Positions 55,297-64,000 of a stretch of DNA of 64,000 bases are shown in pieces. The position numbers and the translations under genes were made by a program. The DNA comes from Saccharomycopsis fibuligera x Saccharomycopsis cf. fibuligera (taxonomy: Eukaryota > Ascomycota > Saccharomycetes > Ascoideales > Saccharomycopsidaceae). The first letter of the stretch is position 1, and each line of letters starts with the position of its first letter. The stretch lies in assembly GCA_001936135.1 (NCBI GenBank), contig CP012817.1, positions 496,001 through 560,000 of the forward strand, in the 5' to 3' direction. The notes under the pieces are model-generated. The model worked only from the letters and a program-made list of their open reading frames with translations, made no database searches and was not told where the DNA came from.

Positions 55297-57465
55297 ATGT
55301 CGCAAAGAGGCCGATATAAGCACCCAAGACACTTTAATCGCGGTCCTTTTTATCATGATTCAAAAAACACTGATGGCAATAAGCATGGGAATAGCACTTA
55401 CGATAACTTCAACGGAGGTTCTCTGTGGAGACCACTACTGCGACTGTCAAATCACAATGGAAGTGTGCCGGTTAAAAAAGTTCTAGATTGGCACCAAACA
55501 CTGCGCTTGGACTCAAACGATTCTTTCAAGCATACATTGTCGAATACAGATGTGCCTCGATATAGCAGCAGAGCCACGAGTAGCGATACTGATAAGAGGC
55601 AAAGGATTCCGAAGGATCCAATAATGCGACTGTCTGTATCGCGACCTCAACTACAACCACAAAATAGCCAATCACAAAATAGCCAATCACCGCGCACCAG
55701 TGATCCAAGGCTAAGACTAAAGCAAAAACAGATAGAGAAGCAGAATGCCCAGTTGTTAGAACAGAAGTCAGCGCAAAAGAGAAATGATAAACTAGAGTTG
55801 CAGAATGCCCAGAGGTTAACACGTTTCCCAACGCAACCAAGGCAATTATTTAATGATGAGAAAAGACATAATGAATTACCGATGAAGACTAATTTTGAAC
55901 ACAAAAAATTAGGCGGACCTTTTACTAGGCCGAACTCATATCCTAGCAAGTCTGCGGACAAAACTCAGTTACAAAAAAATCCAAAGCTATCAAGCGAAGC
56001 TAAGAAAACTAATGGTTTGGCTTCAAAGCCTCTCAATAGCAATTTGTTCATAAACCAAAAAGAAACCAAGCGTAAATTACAGCATTTTCGTGAAGAAATG
56101 CGGAAGAGGCAATCACGAGAAGAACATGTTAGAAGCAAGCATACAGTAATTAACGACGTTGATGAAAGCAGCCTCGAAGAGGATGAGGGGATAAAAGCCC
56201 TTTTTAGCCCGGTTCCTCGTAGTTCAGGATCTTTGACTAGAGCTGCCGCATTAAATACTTTTGATGATGCTGACTTAGGAAAATCCACTGAAAAAGTTCC
56301 TGAGAAATTTGACCTACCAGATTACGTCCAAACTATCAAAATGCCACCAAAAAAAGTGATAGATATATCTGAGAGTGAGAGTAACAGTGACCCAGATGCT
56401 CCAGAATATACGTCTGATACACCAAAGAATAGAAAGAAGAGAGACCCTACAAGTGATTTATTGAGAAATAGTACGTATCCGTCTAGGCTACAGCAACTTA
56501 CAGAACAACGTGACCAAATGAAGGTCGATAATCTACAAGATACTTTAACAATATCAACAAGGCCTCAGCCGAGAAATATAAGCAAGAGATTGTTGTCAAA
56601 GACTCCACAATCAATACGGAGATCGAGTATTTCAAAATCGTTGAAAATAAATGCCAAGAAAAATAATAAAGCTGAGATAGATGAAGAACAAAGAAAGAAC
56701 GGCAAGGCTGATAATTTAGGTAATTTCAATGGCTACGACGGTGATGATGAGGAAAAAGATGATGATTTTCTGTCTGATGAAGATGATGTAATAGATATCA
56801 GTAACCAAGCTGATGGCAGCCTCTTTAAAGAATTGAACTTGGTGACAGGGGCTTCGTCAACAAAAGAGAAGAAAATTAATGAAACAGAAAAGTCAGTGGG
56901 GTCTGAAGAAAAACTTTTTGTTGAAGATAGCGATGCAGATCTTTCAGTCCCTCCGGTTCCTAAAGAGGTTAATCTAAATTTTAATACTTCATTGCTCAAA
57001 AAGAAAAAACTGTCACAGAAAAGTGGTGAGCTGCAAGATTTGCTCAAAAGTAATAATGAAAATATTGAGCAAAAAACTGGAAAGCAACAAGACTACGAGG
57101 CTGTTGACGGTGAAGACGGTAACGTAGTTATTAAACCGCCGATTAGAGAACACCTCTACAAACGGTTGGGTAGCATAATTGAAAGCACAGATGACGAGCA
57201 GTCCGTACCAGAGTTGATTACAGAGCAGAAGTCGCCTCTGGTCAAAAAAAGGAGAAGATTGGTTAGGAAATCTAGAGAGCCTAAGGAACGGGCTATCCTG
57301 GCGCATGACAAAGATTCTGAATCTGATTCGGGCTCAGATATTGAACTAATTGGTGAAGTTAAGGTGAATATGCTATCACCAGTAAAAAAGATGAAAAACA
57401 TTGCTATTAGAAGAAAAGGTATGGCTGCTAAGAGGAAAAGTCTGGCTAGGGCAAGAAGAAATTAA
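55297..57465 (+). CDS. Unrecognised disordered, highly charged protein
   Basis: A 722-aa frame from MSQRGRYKH. Nearly all of it is low-complexity. The N-terminus is Arg/His/Asn-rich with an LWRPLLRLSN stretch. Gln/Lys coiled-coil-like repeats near 120-200 use RLRLKQKQIEKQNAQLLEQK. Acidic patches alternate with basic ones (SESESNSDPDAP, DGDDEEKDDDFLSDEDD, DSESDSGSD). The C-terminus is very basic (RRKGMAAKRKSLARARRN) and looks like a nuclear/nucleolar signal. No catalytic domain is seen. It resembles scaffolds of chromatin or ribosome assembly, but no family is recognised. The uninterrupted 2.2-kb frame and yeast codon use support a real gene. Confidence 0.8.
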   Translation: MSQRGRYKHPRHFNRGPFYHDSKNTDGNKHGNSTYDNFNGGSLWRPLLRLSNHNGSVPVKKVLDWHQTLRLDSNDSFKHTLSNTDVPRYSSRATSSDTDKRQRIPKDPIMRLSVSRPQLQPQNSQSQNSQSPRTSDPRLRLKQKQIEKQNAQLLEQKSAQKRNDKLELQNAQRLTRFPTQPRQLFNDEKRHNELPMKTNFEHKKLGGPFTRPNSYPSKSADKTQLQKNPKLSSEAKKTNGLASKPLNSNLFINQKETKRKLQHFREEMRKRQSREEHVRSKHTVINDVDESSLEEDEGIKALFSPVPRSSGSLTRAAALNTFDDADLGKSTEKVPEKFDLPDYVQTIKMPPKKVIDISESESNSDPDAPEYTSDTPKNRKKRDPTSDLLRNSTYPSRLQQLTEQRDQMKVDNLQDTLTISTRPQPRNISKRLLSKTPQSIRRSSISKSLKINAKKNNKAEIDEEQRKNGKADNLGNFNGYDGDDEEKDDDFLSDEDDVIDISNQADGSLFKELNLVTGASSTKEKKINETEKSVGSEEKLFVEDSDADLSVPPVPKEVNLNFNTSLLKKKKLSQKSGELQDLLKSNNENIEQKTGKQQDYEAVDGEDGNVVIKPPIREHLYKRLGSIIESTDDEQSVPELITEQKSPLVKKRRRLVRKSREPKERAILAHDKDSESDSGSDIELIGEVKVNMLSPVKKMKNIAIRRKGMAAKRKSLARARRN

Positions 57466-58902
57466 GGTATTGAATGATGTGTGACCTGTGATATTTATTT
57501 TATTTTATTTTATTTTATTTTTGTTTTTGTTACAAAAGCTCATAAATAAGCCTAAAATCTACTAAAGAGACGTTAAAATGATTATTTTGACACAAAAAAT
57601 AATAGTTTTTAGTATATATCATTGCCAAAGACAATGTAGCTAAGACAATATGTGACGTTTGGCAAGTTTTACCACATTTTATCCAAATCACTCAAGCCGA
57701 GTGTCAAAAAGCCCTTCAATCAACAGTCAAATGTCAAGCAACCAAAAATAGTCATATTTGAATGCTGTGACAATAAAAGACATCTATTGTTAAATTTTAA
57801 TTTAAGATACAAATATTGGCTGACCAGTAGTATATAACAATACGTGTCTAAGCCTTCGAGGTTCATGTGCTTTTACGAAAGGATGTATGTTTATTAAGAA
57901 TGAAGGTGTTGGTTTTGGAGGAGATAATTTTTTAGTGGCTTTGCACTACTCTTGCGCGAACAGAAGTAGTACTAGTACCTTTTGTGTGGGTTGTACCGTG
58001 GGTCAGTCACGTAGAGCGAAAAACAGCTACTGCTGTTTGAGTGTATACTCTTATACCACAATACGATCACTTCAAAGAAGAGGCATGCAGAGTTTTTAGG
58101 TGCGCAGAACAACAGAGCTGAGTGATATATAACCCTTGAGTTCAATTGAGATGATGGATGATAGGACAGGGGTTATCAGCTCGGAAATATTGACATGCTC
58201 ATATTGATTTTGACAACGAAGTTTCGTTTCAGTGATTAACCAACTGTTTTGGCGCTTACAAAGTATAACCAAAAAATAACAAGACGGATAGAAAACATGC
58301 TTCAATCACATCCATCAAAAGGCACCAAGACTAACACATAAAGCCAATCGCAAAGAGAGTGTAAAGGAAAAGGCTTGGAGTTATGCTGGCGCGTTACGAC
58401 TGAATGAAATTCATTACCATATCTAGCTCTGGGCTAACATAACCAGTGCAGTTCCACCAGTATGCCGTAACTCTGTACATTCAAAAAACCGAAGTATCCA
58501 AATGCGGATAAAAACTTGCACATACAATCTTTAAGGAATACGCCTTCAAAGAAATTTATTTGCCCTTGTTGCATGGAAATGGAAGCGGGCTTATATGTTG
58601 ATCGTGGTGATGAACCTAGTTGGATATGCGTACCTCACTAGAAGGCGGTCCTCCAGCACGGGTCGACATGCAGCTTACAAACTCCCACTATCCAGGCGAT
58701 TGATCAGCTTTCAGTCGCATTACCTCGACAAGGGCCATAAGAGCAAAGCTGTGACCAATATGTATAAGAACTCCTTTCTTGGTTAGAAAATATCCGGCTC
58801 GTTTTTATTTTTTCTTGTTTTCTATATTCCTTGCAAAGATTAGAAAAGGCCAGAAACACTGCATTCAAAAAGCGGATCAAGAAAACATTTAAAAGTGCCA
58901 AA
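57466..58902. other. 1.4-kb gene-free region
   Basis: Begins with a (TTTTA)n tract at about 57494-57521 in the 3' flank of the upstream gene and ends as promoter of the secreted repeat protein. Frames up to 70 codons look random. Confidence 0.6.
57494..57521. repeat. (TTTTA)n pentanucleotide repeat
   Basis: About five TTTTA units directly after the stop of the upstream gene. Confidence 0.9.
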
Positions 58903-60792
58903 ATGAAGATCTTATATTTGATTCTATTGTTTTATGCTTCATTGCTATCCAATGTCTACTCTCTTCCGATCTCTACAACCATGCAAACTGACGTTGTCCA
59001 GGACAAGGGAATTGGAAGTTTAATTGGAAAGCTAGGAAGCAAGATCGGTAGTCTTATAAAAGGTGGAAAATCGAGCACAAAGAGTTCCGGCAAGAGCAGC
59101 AAAAGTAATAAGGGAGTTGATAATGACAGTTCAAACAAAGATACTGGCGAAAAGGTTACTACTAAAGCTGAAAACACGCCCCAAACGCATGCACCAACAA
59201 CTCATAGTACTTCTCACACACCTCATATTTCTTCCCATACTTCTTCACACAAATCTAGCTCCGATAATAACCGTGATGTGAACGTTCCTGCAACTATTCA
59301 AAATTCTGCCAAAACCACGTCTCCAGCATCCCACACGACTAACAGTTATTCTCACTCCACCATCACTTCAAACCTACAAACTCATAACCCCAAAAGCAGC
59401 GATAAAGACTCGGCCACCACCACTAGTAAAGGAAAATTAGATAAAGTCAAAGGTGTAGCTAAAATGGCTGGGGAAGTCGCTGCAGGTGGGTTCGTCCTTG
59501 ATCAACTTGGCGTTATTGAAATTGTTACTGAAATTGGTGGAAAATTAGTCACTCAAGAAAGTACTGAGTATGCAACTTACACCAACACGGAAACGGATGG
59601 CACCGGCACTGCATCTGTTGTCACTTATACTGATGATGCCACGGGGGTTCTCAGCACTCTTGATGCCTATGCTACCGACAATTCCGCCTATGCCACTGAT
59701 TCCGCTTATGACACCTATGGCTCTTATGTTACTGGTAGTGTCAGTGCAACAGATAATGGTAGTGATGCAGCCAAAGATAGCACTGCTACTACTTTTGCTT
59801 CTGAAGATTTGGATGGCTTATTTGGCTACCCCAGCGCATCTAGTACAACTAGTGTTAATGCTGTCTATGCTTCTGACTCAACTGACACTACCGACACAGC
59901 TGATACTGCGACTGCCTCAAAAACCTCTAACGGTAAAGCAACCACTGCGACTGAAACTACTATTCCTCTTGATTCTTCTGCCACTGCTGCTTCAGCTGTT
60001 TCATCACGATCTGCCCCACCACCACCACCGCCACCATCAACGTCCATTTTGCCATCCTATGATGGCGCCGCTGCTGAAAATGCTGCGGCATCAAGCTTCG
60101 CTTCTTCTCCACAAACGTCAGTGTCTACTGGTGCTGCTGCCCTTGTTGCTCCAGCCGCTCCAACCGCTCCTGCAGCTTCAAATTCTGCTGGTTTTGCTTC
60201 CGCTAGCACTCTTAGTGTCCCTAATGCCACTCCAGGTACTGCTGGTACTGCTACTACTGCTGCTACTGCTGGTACTGCTGGTACTGCTACTACTGCTGCT
60301 ACTGCTGGTGCTGCTGGTACTGCTGGTGCTGCTACTACTGCTGGTACTGCTGGTACTGCTGGTACTGCTGGTACTGCTAATACTGCTGGTACTGCTACTA
60401 CTGCTGGTACTGCTGGTGCTGCTGGTACTGCTGGTACTGCTGGTACTGCTGGTACTGCTAATACTGCTGGTACTGCTACTACTGCTGGTACTGCTGGTGC
60501 TGCTGGTACTGCTGGTGCTGCTGGTACTGCTGGTACTGCTAATACTGCTGGTACTGCTGGTACTGCTGGTACTGCTACTACTGCTGGTACTGCTGGTGCT
60601 GCTAATACTGCTGGTGCTGCTACTACTGCTGGTACTGCTACTACTGCTACTACTGCTGGTACTGCTGGTACTGCTAATACTGCTGGTACTGCTACTACTG
60701 CTGGTACTGCTGGTGCTGCTAATACTGCTGGTACTGCTGGTACTGCTACTACTGCTACTACTGCTGGTACTGCTGCATACAGTGATTATTGA
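58903..60792 (+). CDS. Secreted repeat protein with 60 Gly/Thr/Asn-Thr-Ala tripeptides
   Basis: A 629-aa product from MKILYLILLFYASLLSNVYS, a clear signal peptide (about 20 residues). The start at 58903 is chosen for that reason, although the frame is open to 58831. After a GIGSLIGKLGSKIGSLIKG amphipathic stretch comes a Ser/Lys/Thr/His-rich region. A small non-repetitive block (KVKGVAKMAGEVAAGGFVLDQLGVIEIVTEIGGKLV) lies near residues 185-220, then Thr/Ser/Ala/Asp-rich sequence with a Pro run. Residues 445-624 are exactly 60 tripeptides, mostly GTA with TTA, NTA, GAA and ATA variants. It ends AYSDY, with no hydrophobic tail and so no GPI signal. It is likely a secreted, O-mannosylated wall or extracellular protein. 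The family is not recognised. Confidence 0.88.
   Translation: MKILYLILLFYASLLSNVYSLPISTTMQTDVVQDKGIGSLIGKLGSKIGSLIKGGKSSTKSSGKSSKSNKGVDNDSSNKDTGEKVTTKAENTPQTHAPTTHSTSHTPHISSHTSSHKSSSDNNRDVNVPATIQNSAKTTSPASHTTNSYSHSTITSNLQTHNPKSSDKDSATTTSKGKLDKVKGVAKMAGEVAAGGFVLDQLGVIEIVTEIGGKLVTQESTEYATYTNTETDGTGTASVVTYTDDATGVLSTLDAYATDNSAYATDSAYDTYGSYVTGSVSATDNGSDAAKDSTATTFASEDLDGLFGYPSASSTTSVNAVYASDSTDTTDTADTATASKTSNGKATTATETTIPLDSSATAASAVSSRSAPPPPPPPSTSILPSYDGAAAENAAASSFASSPQTSVSTGAAALVAPAAPTAPAASNSAGFASASTLSVPNATPGTAGTATTAATAGTAGTATTAATAGAAGTAGAATTAGTAGTAGTAGTANTAGTATTAGTAGAAGTAGTAGTAGTANTAGTATTAGTAGAAGTAGAAGTAGTANTAGTAGTAGTATTAGTAGAANTAGAATTAGTATTATTAGTAGTANTAGTATTAGTAGAANTAGTAGTATTATTAGTAAYSDY
60235..60774 (+). 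repeat. 60-unit 9-bp coding minisatellite
   Basis: 540 bp made of 60 in-frame nonamers. The third codon is always GCT, the second ACT or GCT, and the first GGT, ACT, AAT or GCT. AAT-starting units recur about every 6-9 units, giving a higher-order pattern (NTA GTA TTA GTA GAA). Confidence 0.97.
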
Positions 60793-62085
60793 GCACATAT
60801 CAAGCCATTGATTATTTCTGTAATAATTGTCGGAATGCCGAAGCTGGTCTTCGCAGACTCGCAAACCACTATTATTGGTATCTACAGTTCTTTTTTTTAA
60901 TACTAGTTTTATTTTTGACTTGAATTATATAACTTTAACCGTACAGCTAGAAACATTAGATTTTGTTATTTACTTTTATATTTATCGCGTACGCTTACAG
61001 TAAGACTTGTAGATCTTATTGTTGATATAATTGTAAAACATGAGAATATTTACACCTTTTTGAGTACCATAACAAATATCATGGTTTTGGTAAGACTTTG
61101 GACTTGCAGTTTGACTCAACAAAGCTGCATATTGCATACCACAAAAGTAAAGTAGTGATAGCTGATCTATTCATAGATAAGCAACGCACGGCAAAACCCC
61201 ACTGGTCCTTGTAAAGCGTCATCTTCTATAAGATGGGTTTCCGAGAAAATTGCCTAAAACTGTGCTTTAATTCCAACTTTTAATCACACAAGCCATGAAA
61301 ACAATGGAGCATAAATACAATCAAATGTGTTCTAATTCAATCCAGTAGTATTTTCTAGCACATGGCTGATATTTTTTTCTTTTCAGAAAGAAACAAAGGT
61401 AAAAGAAAAAACCTGATTTAACTAAAAACAGGTTTAACTAAAAAACTGCTTTGCTATATATGACAATATTATACTACATTATACTACATTATACTACATT
61501 ATAGACTATTAAGGATAAACTTCAGGTCCGCTTGATTCAATTGGGATTGATCTCAGCAGGCATTATCTAAAAATACCCTACTCTTTTCTGCTAGTTTTAA
61601 ATAGCAATAATAAACGTCCCTTATAAATTTATGCATAATTCATGTAGCCATGTTTTATGTACAGCCTTAAATAAAAGAATAATTGAGTTTAATTCTTTTA
61701 AAACTGATCGCTTTGAAGAGAAGTGGTGGTTGTTAAATGTAGGTGCCGTTTTCTAAAATATATCAAAAATATTGGTTAAGCAGGGATTTGTGGACGTACA
61801 TTTTACATAATTATTTGATATTATCTTCCATCATACTTGAATTAATTTTGAACTTGTATTCAAGAGTTCACCAATCTTTTTCACTGCATTTTACCATTTT
61901 TATGAGAAAACAGTGCAAGTTTGACGATTTCGATCATAGCGTGCTTAAGATTACTGGTAATAGACTGGCCATGATTTGTAAGTAGATCACACAATTTAAA
62001 AAAAAAAGCTAATATACAAGAAATTATCGTCAGGATAACCTTTTATGATTGATTAAACACTGCAAACACTTATAGCATAACTCAA
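60793..62085. other. 1.3-kb gene-free region between convergent genes
   Basis: AT-rich, with a 10-bp tandem repeat at 61467-61503. An 80-codon frame at 61743-61985 shows no protein features. No RNA gene is recognised. Confidence 0.6.
61467..61503. repeat. 10-bp tandem repeat ATACTACATT
   Basis: Three exact units at 61471-61500 plus partial units on both sides. Confidence 0.95.
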
Positions 62086-63330
62086 TCACTCAAAAAGACT
62101 ATTCAAACTGCCATCTGTGCCATACCCGCCATTTTGACCGTGATCATTCTTATCCCCAAGTTCAGGGTTTTTATTACTATTATCATCATTCTTGTTACTA
62201 TTGTTACTATAGTCTGTGTTTGATGAGGCAGACCTCTGTTTACTCAACATGTGCTCTTTTAAAAGATCTGCACGAGAAAAAACAGCCCCAAATGTTGAAA
62301 AGTCATCCTCATTGCTATCCTCTTCATCTTCATTAACGACATACACTTTTCTACCAGATGCGCTTCCTGTATATTCTTCCTCATTACTTTTATCGACTTT
62401 ACAATTTTTCTGATCTTGCTGCTTATTCGCACTGTCTTCTTTCATATTGAAGAACTGATGAGCATGATTCAACTCTGTACTTCTAGCTGATTGCCTTTTC
62501 AGAAGAGACAGATTTGACTTGTATTTAGCTTTTAAATCACTATTTTTCTCATGTATTCGCATCACTTGTGAATTGGTCCTCACAGAAGACTTTCTTTGTA
62601 TTGAATATTCATCACCTTCTTCTTTGTTGCTTTCGTCATCATAATCATATTCATCGTTACCATCACTATCCTGTGCTTCAGAGCCAGAATCAATGATAAT
62701 TATATCATCTGATTCATTCGCAGTGTTTTGGTATTTACTCTCCGGACTCTTCTTCTTAGTTGTTACTTTTGCTTTTGGGGTTGTCTCTGTATGCGTTCTC
62801 TTTTTACCTCTTGCAGATTTTAATGTATGGTCGAGCTTTTTCGCAGCCTCAACTCGTTTTTGGTTCTCCATATAATCAGTGTCCAAGTTATCAACTATCT
62901 GTTGAAAATTCTTGAAACTGCTACCGCTTTTTGTAATATACCAGTACAAGTTTTGCAATTCTGTGAAACTGAGTTTGCGGAGCAATACTGCTGGTGGATC
63001 CGGATACTTTATCTTGGACTCAATAGCACGCTTTTCAAACGAAAAGTACCGGAGGACAATTGATCGATGAAAATCTTTCTCTTTGCAACTTTGTACCCAT
63101 TTATCAAACATGCCTGCTTCTTTGTTATTAAAAGAACGATACTTTTTCAACAAGAGCATATTTTTCAATACTTTTAGAAGTTTTAAGTCATCTCTAGTTT
63201 TCGTTTTTTTGTTATTGATCCTTTCATTGCGCTTCTCAACTATATCAAAGAGCTCCTCGCTATTATAGATCTGATCAAGATCAAACGCGGCTTCAAGACT
63301 GTCAAGGTCCCTAGTGGCTTGTCTATCCAT
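62086..63330 (-). CDS. Unrecognised protein: conserved-looking helical N-terminus, acidic Asn-rich tail
   Basis: A 414-aa product from MDRQATRDLDSLEAAFDL. The first ~175 residues have a globular, helical look with regular hydrophobic spacing (LKLLKVLKNMLLLKKYRSF, IVLRYFSFEKRAIESKIKY, LRKLSFTELQNLYWYITKSG). A basic patch (SARGKKRTHTETTPKAKVTTKKK) follows. A SUMO-interaction-like stretch DDIIIIDSGSE comes next, then acidic Asp/Glu runs and an Asn/Ser-rich end. Basic plus acidic patches suggest a nuclear protein. No family is recognised. It faces away from the partial gene at the right edge, with about 610 bp between starts. Confidence 0.8.
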   Translation of the reverse strand: MDRQATRDLDSLEAAFDLDQIYNSEELFDIVEKRNERINNKKTKTRDDLKLLKVLKNMLLLKKYRSFNNKEAGMFDKWVQSCKEKDFHRSIVLRYFSFEKRAIESKIKYPDPPAVLLRKLSFTELQNLYWYITKSGSSFKNFQQIVDNLDTDYMENQKRVEAAKKLDHTLKSARGKKRTHTETTPKAKVTTKKKSPESKYQNTANESDDIIIIDSGSEAQDSDGNDEYDYDDESNKEEGDEYSIQRKSSVRTNSQVMRIHEKNSDLKAKYKSNLSLLKRQSARSTELNHAHQFFNMKEDSANKQQDQKNCKVDKSNEEEYTGSASGRKVYVVNEDEEDSNEDDFSTFGAVFSRADLLKEHMLSKQRSASSNTDYSNNSNKNDDNSNKNPELGDKNDHGQNGGYGTDGSLNSLFE

Positions 63331-63943
63331 TTAGTGGGCATAATAGTGAGGTAATTGAATTGCCACTATGTGCTTTGTCGCTGACTGGCTGAACAGCTAC
63401 AAATCGAGTGTGCTTAGGTGATGATATGTCTGTAGTTGTTTTATACCGAGACGTTACATTTTTTCCTGCCGCGAACCTTACACCACAAATATACTGCTGC
63501 GTTACACATCAGATGACCAAGGGCCATTTTAGCGGATCTATTTCCTAATTAGAAAAATTTCAATTGATAACCAAACATACATCTGATAAAGAACAGTAAA
63601 AAAGTGAAAGAAATGGAATACACCTATAGGAAAGAGAACTTTAGCATACCATATACACATATAGAGCCTTCGAACCGTCTCATATTTACCTTTGGTTTGA
63701 AAAGAAGTTGTTGTATTGCTTTGAAATAAGGGCTAAATGTCACTCAGTAAGCTTCCAAAATTACCCGGGGACAAAGTTCGAGATGAAGAAGCCTTGAAAA
63801 ATCGTCAAAATTTTTTTTTTTTTTTTTTTGTTTTAAATACTCAAGTAAAGAAACTATCAATATTTAATACTATAGTGTACGCCTGTCAGGATAACTTCCA
63901 CTACAGCCCAAGTCATAAAACAAGTTAAATTTTGGGTTTTATA
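63331..63943. promoter_or_regulatory. Divergent promoter region at the right end
   Basis: Contains a T-run at about 63810-63829. A 63-codon frame at 63737-63928 runs straight through the T-run and is more likely an upstream ORF or chance frame. Confidence 0.5.
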
Positions 63944-64000
63944 ATGGGTAGAGGACAACAAGTGCCAAATCCTAAAAAGGAAGCCAAAAAAATTAAAAAT
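63944..64000 (+). CDS. Partial gene at the window edge
   Basis: An ATG at 63944 opens a frame of 19 codons, still open at the edge: MGRGQQVPNPKKEAKKIKN. The Lys-rich start suggests a nuclear, ribosomal or nucleolar protein. Too little is present to name it. Confidence 0.5.
   Translation, partial: MGRGQQVPNPKKEAKKIKN

Noticed and set aside
60235-60774. Repeat array as a CRISPR
   Set aside because: Units are 9 bp, contiguous, in frame and without spacers, in a eukaryotic coding region.
59570-60811. 413-codon Leu/Val-rich plus frame and 228-codon Ser/Thr-rich minus frame over the repeat
   Set aside because: A 9-bp repeat lacking stops is open in several frames at once; only the frame with signal peptide is credible.
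63737-63928. 63-codon plus frame before the partial gene
   Set aside because: It runs through a 20-bp T tract into a Phe run and ends before the ATG at 63944; at most an upstream ORF.

Overview
The window reads as a chromosomal segment of a budding yeast, most likely of the CTG-serine (Candida/Lodderomyces) clade. The evidence is AT-rich intergenic DNA with long poly(A) and poly(T) runs, compact mostly intronless genes, yeast GTATGT/TACTAAC introns in VPS55, intron-bearing tRNA genes, leucine written mainly as TTG/TTA, and CTG almost absent from conserved cores while occurring in serine-like contexts (acidic patches of Rim15, for example). Very long Asn/Ser/Gln-rich tracts and large promoters recall Lodderomyces elongisporus or the C. 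parapsilosis group; the species is an inference. Translations quoted here read CTG as Leu, so a few residues may really be Ser.

Layout: 1-2280 is a GC-rich island with no convincing gene. A GATA zinc-finger regulator (3063-4055, minus; BRG1/GAT2-like) has about 6.2 kb of gene-free DNA upstream. Next come an SBE2/SBE22-like gene (10303-13878, minus) with an in-frame TAA at codon 150, GET2 (15064-16146, minus), RIM15 (16919-23158, plus) and a Myb/SANT-like protein gene (23726-24865, minus). A 4.9-kb gene-free stretch leads to an SDR of the D-arabinitol dehydrogenase type (29724-30575, plus).

From 30.6 to 38.9 kb no host protein gene is seen. This part holds three tRNA genes (Leu-CAA and Gln-UUG with introns, Gly-GCC), the broken remains of a Ty1/copia element, several LTR fragments, a second family of direct repeats, and a pair of about 134-bp inverted repeats 5.5 kb apart. 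VPS55 (38866-39528, plus) follows; it has two introns and was assembled here by hand.

The right half carries a C2H2-finger protein gene (42230-43420, plus), PRP5 (46167-49268, minus) divergent from PHS1 (49575-50246, plus), an exomer ChAP gene (50384-52888, minus) divergent from MPM1 (53495-54478, plus), an unrecognised disordered nuclear-type protein (55297-57465, plus), a secreted protein with exactly 60 nine-base repeat units (58903-60792, plus), an unrecognised lysine-rich/acidic protein (62086-63330, minus) and the first 19 codons of another gene (63944 to the edge).

These are independent eukaryotic transcription units, not an operon. Recurrent themes are secretory and membrane traffic (GET2, VPS55, exomer, PHS1), cell wall (SBE2-like, exomer, repeat protein) and nutrient or morphology signalling (RIM15, GATA factor). 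No virus-defence, CRISPR or biosynthetic cluster is visible. The most interesting points are the stop-interrupted SBE2-like gene, the tRNA/LTR/inverted-repeat block (centromere or Ty hotspot), the 60-unit repeat protein, the GC-rich island with twin PDRE-like palindromes, and paired palindromes upstream of the C2H2 gene.
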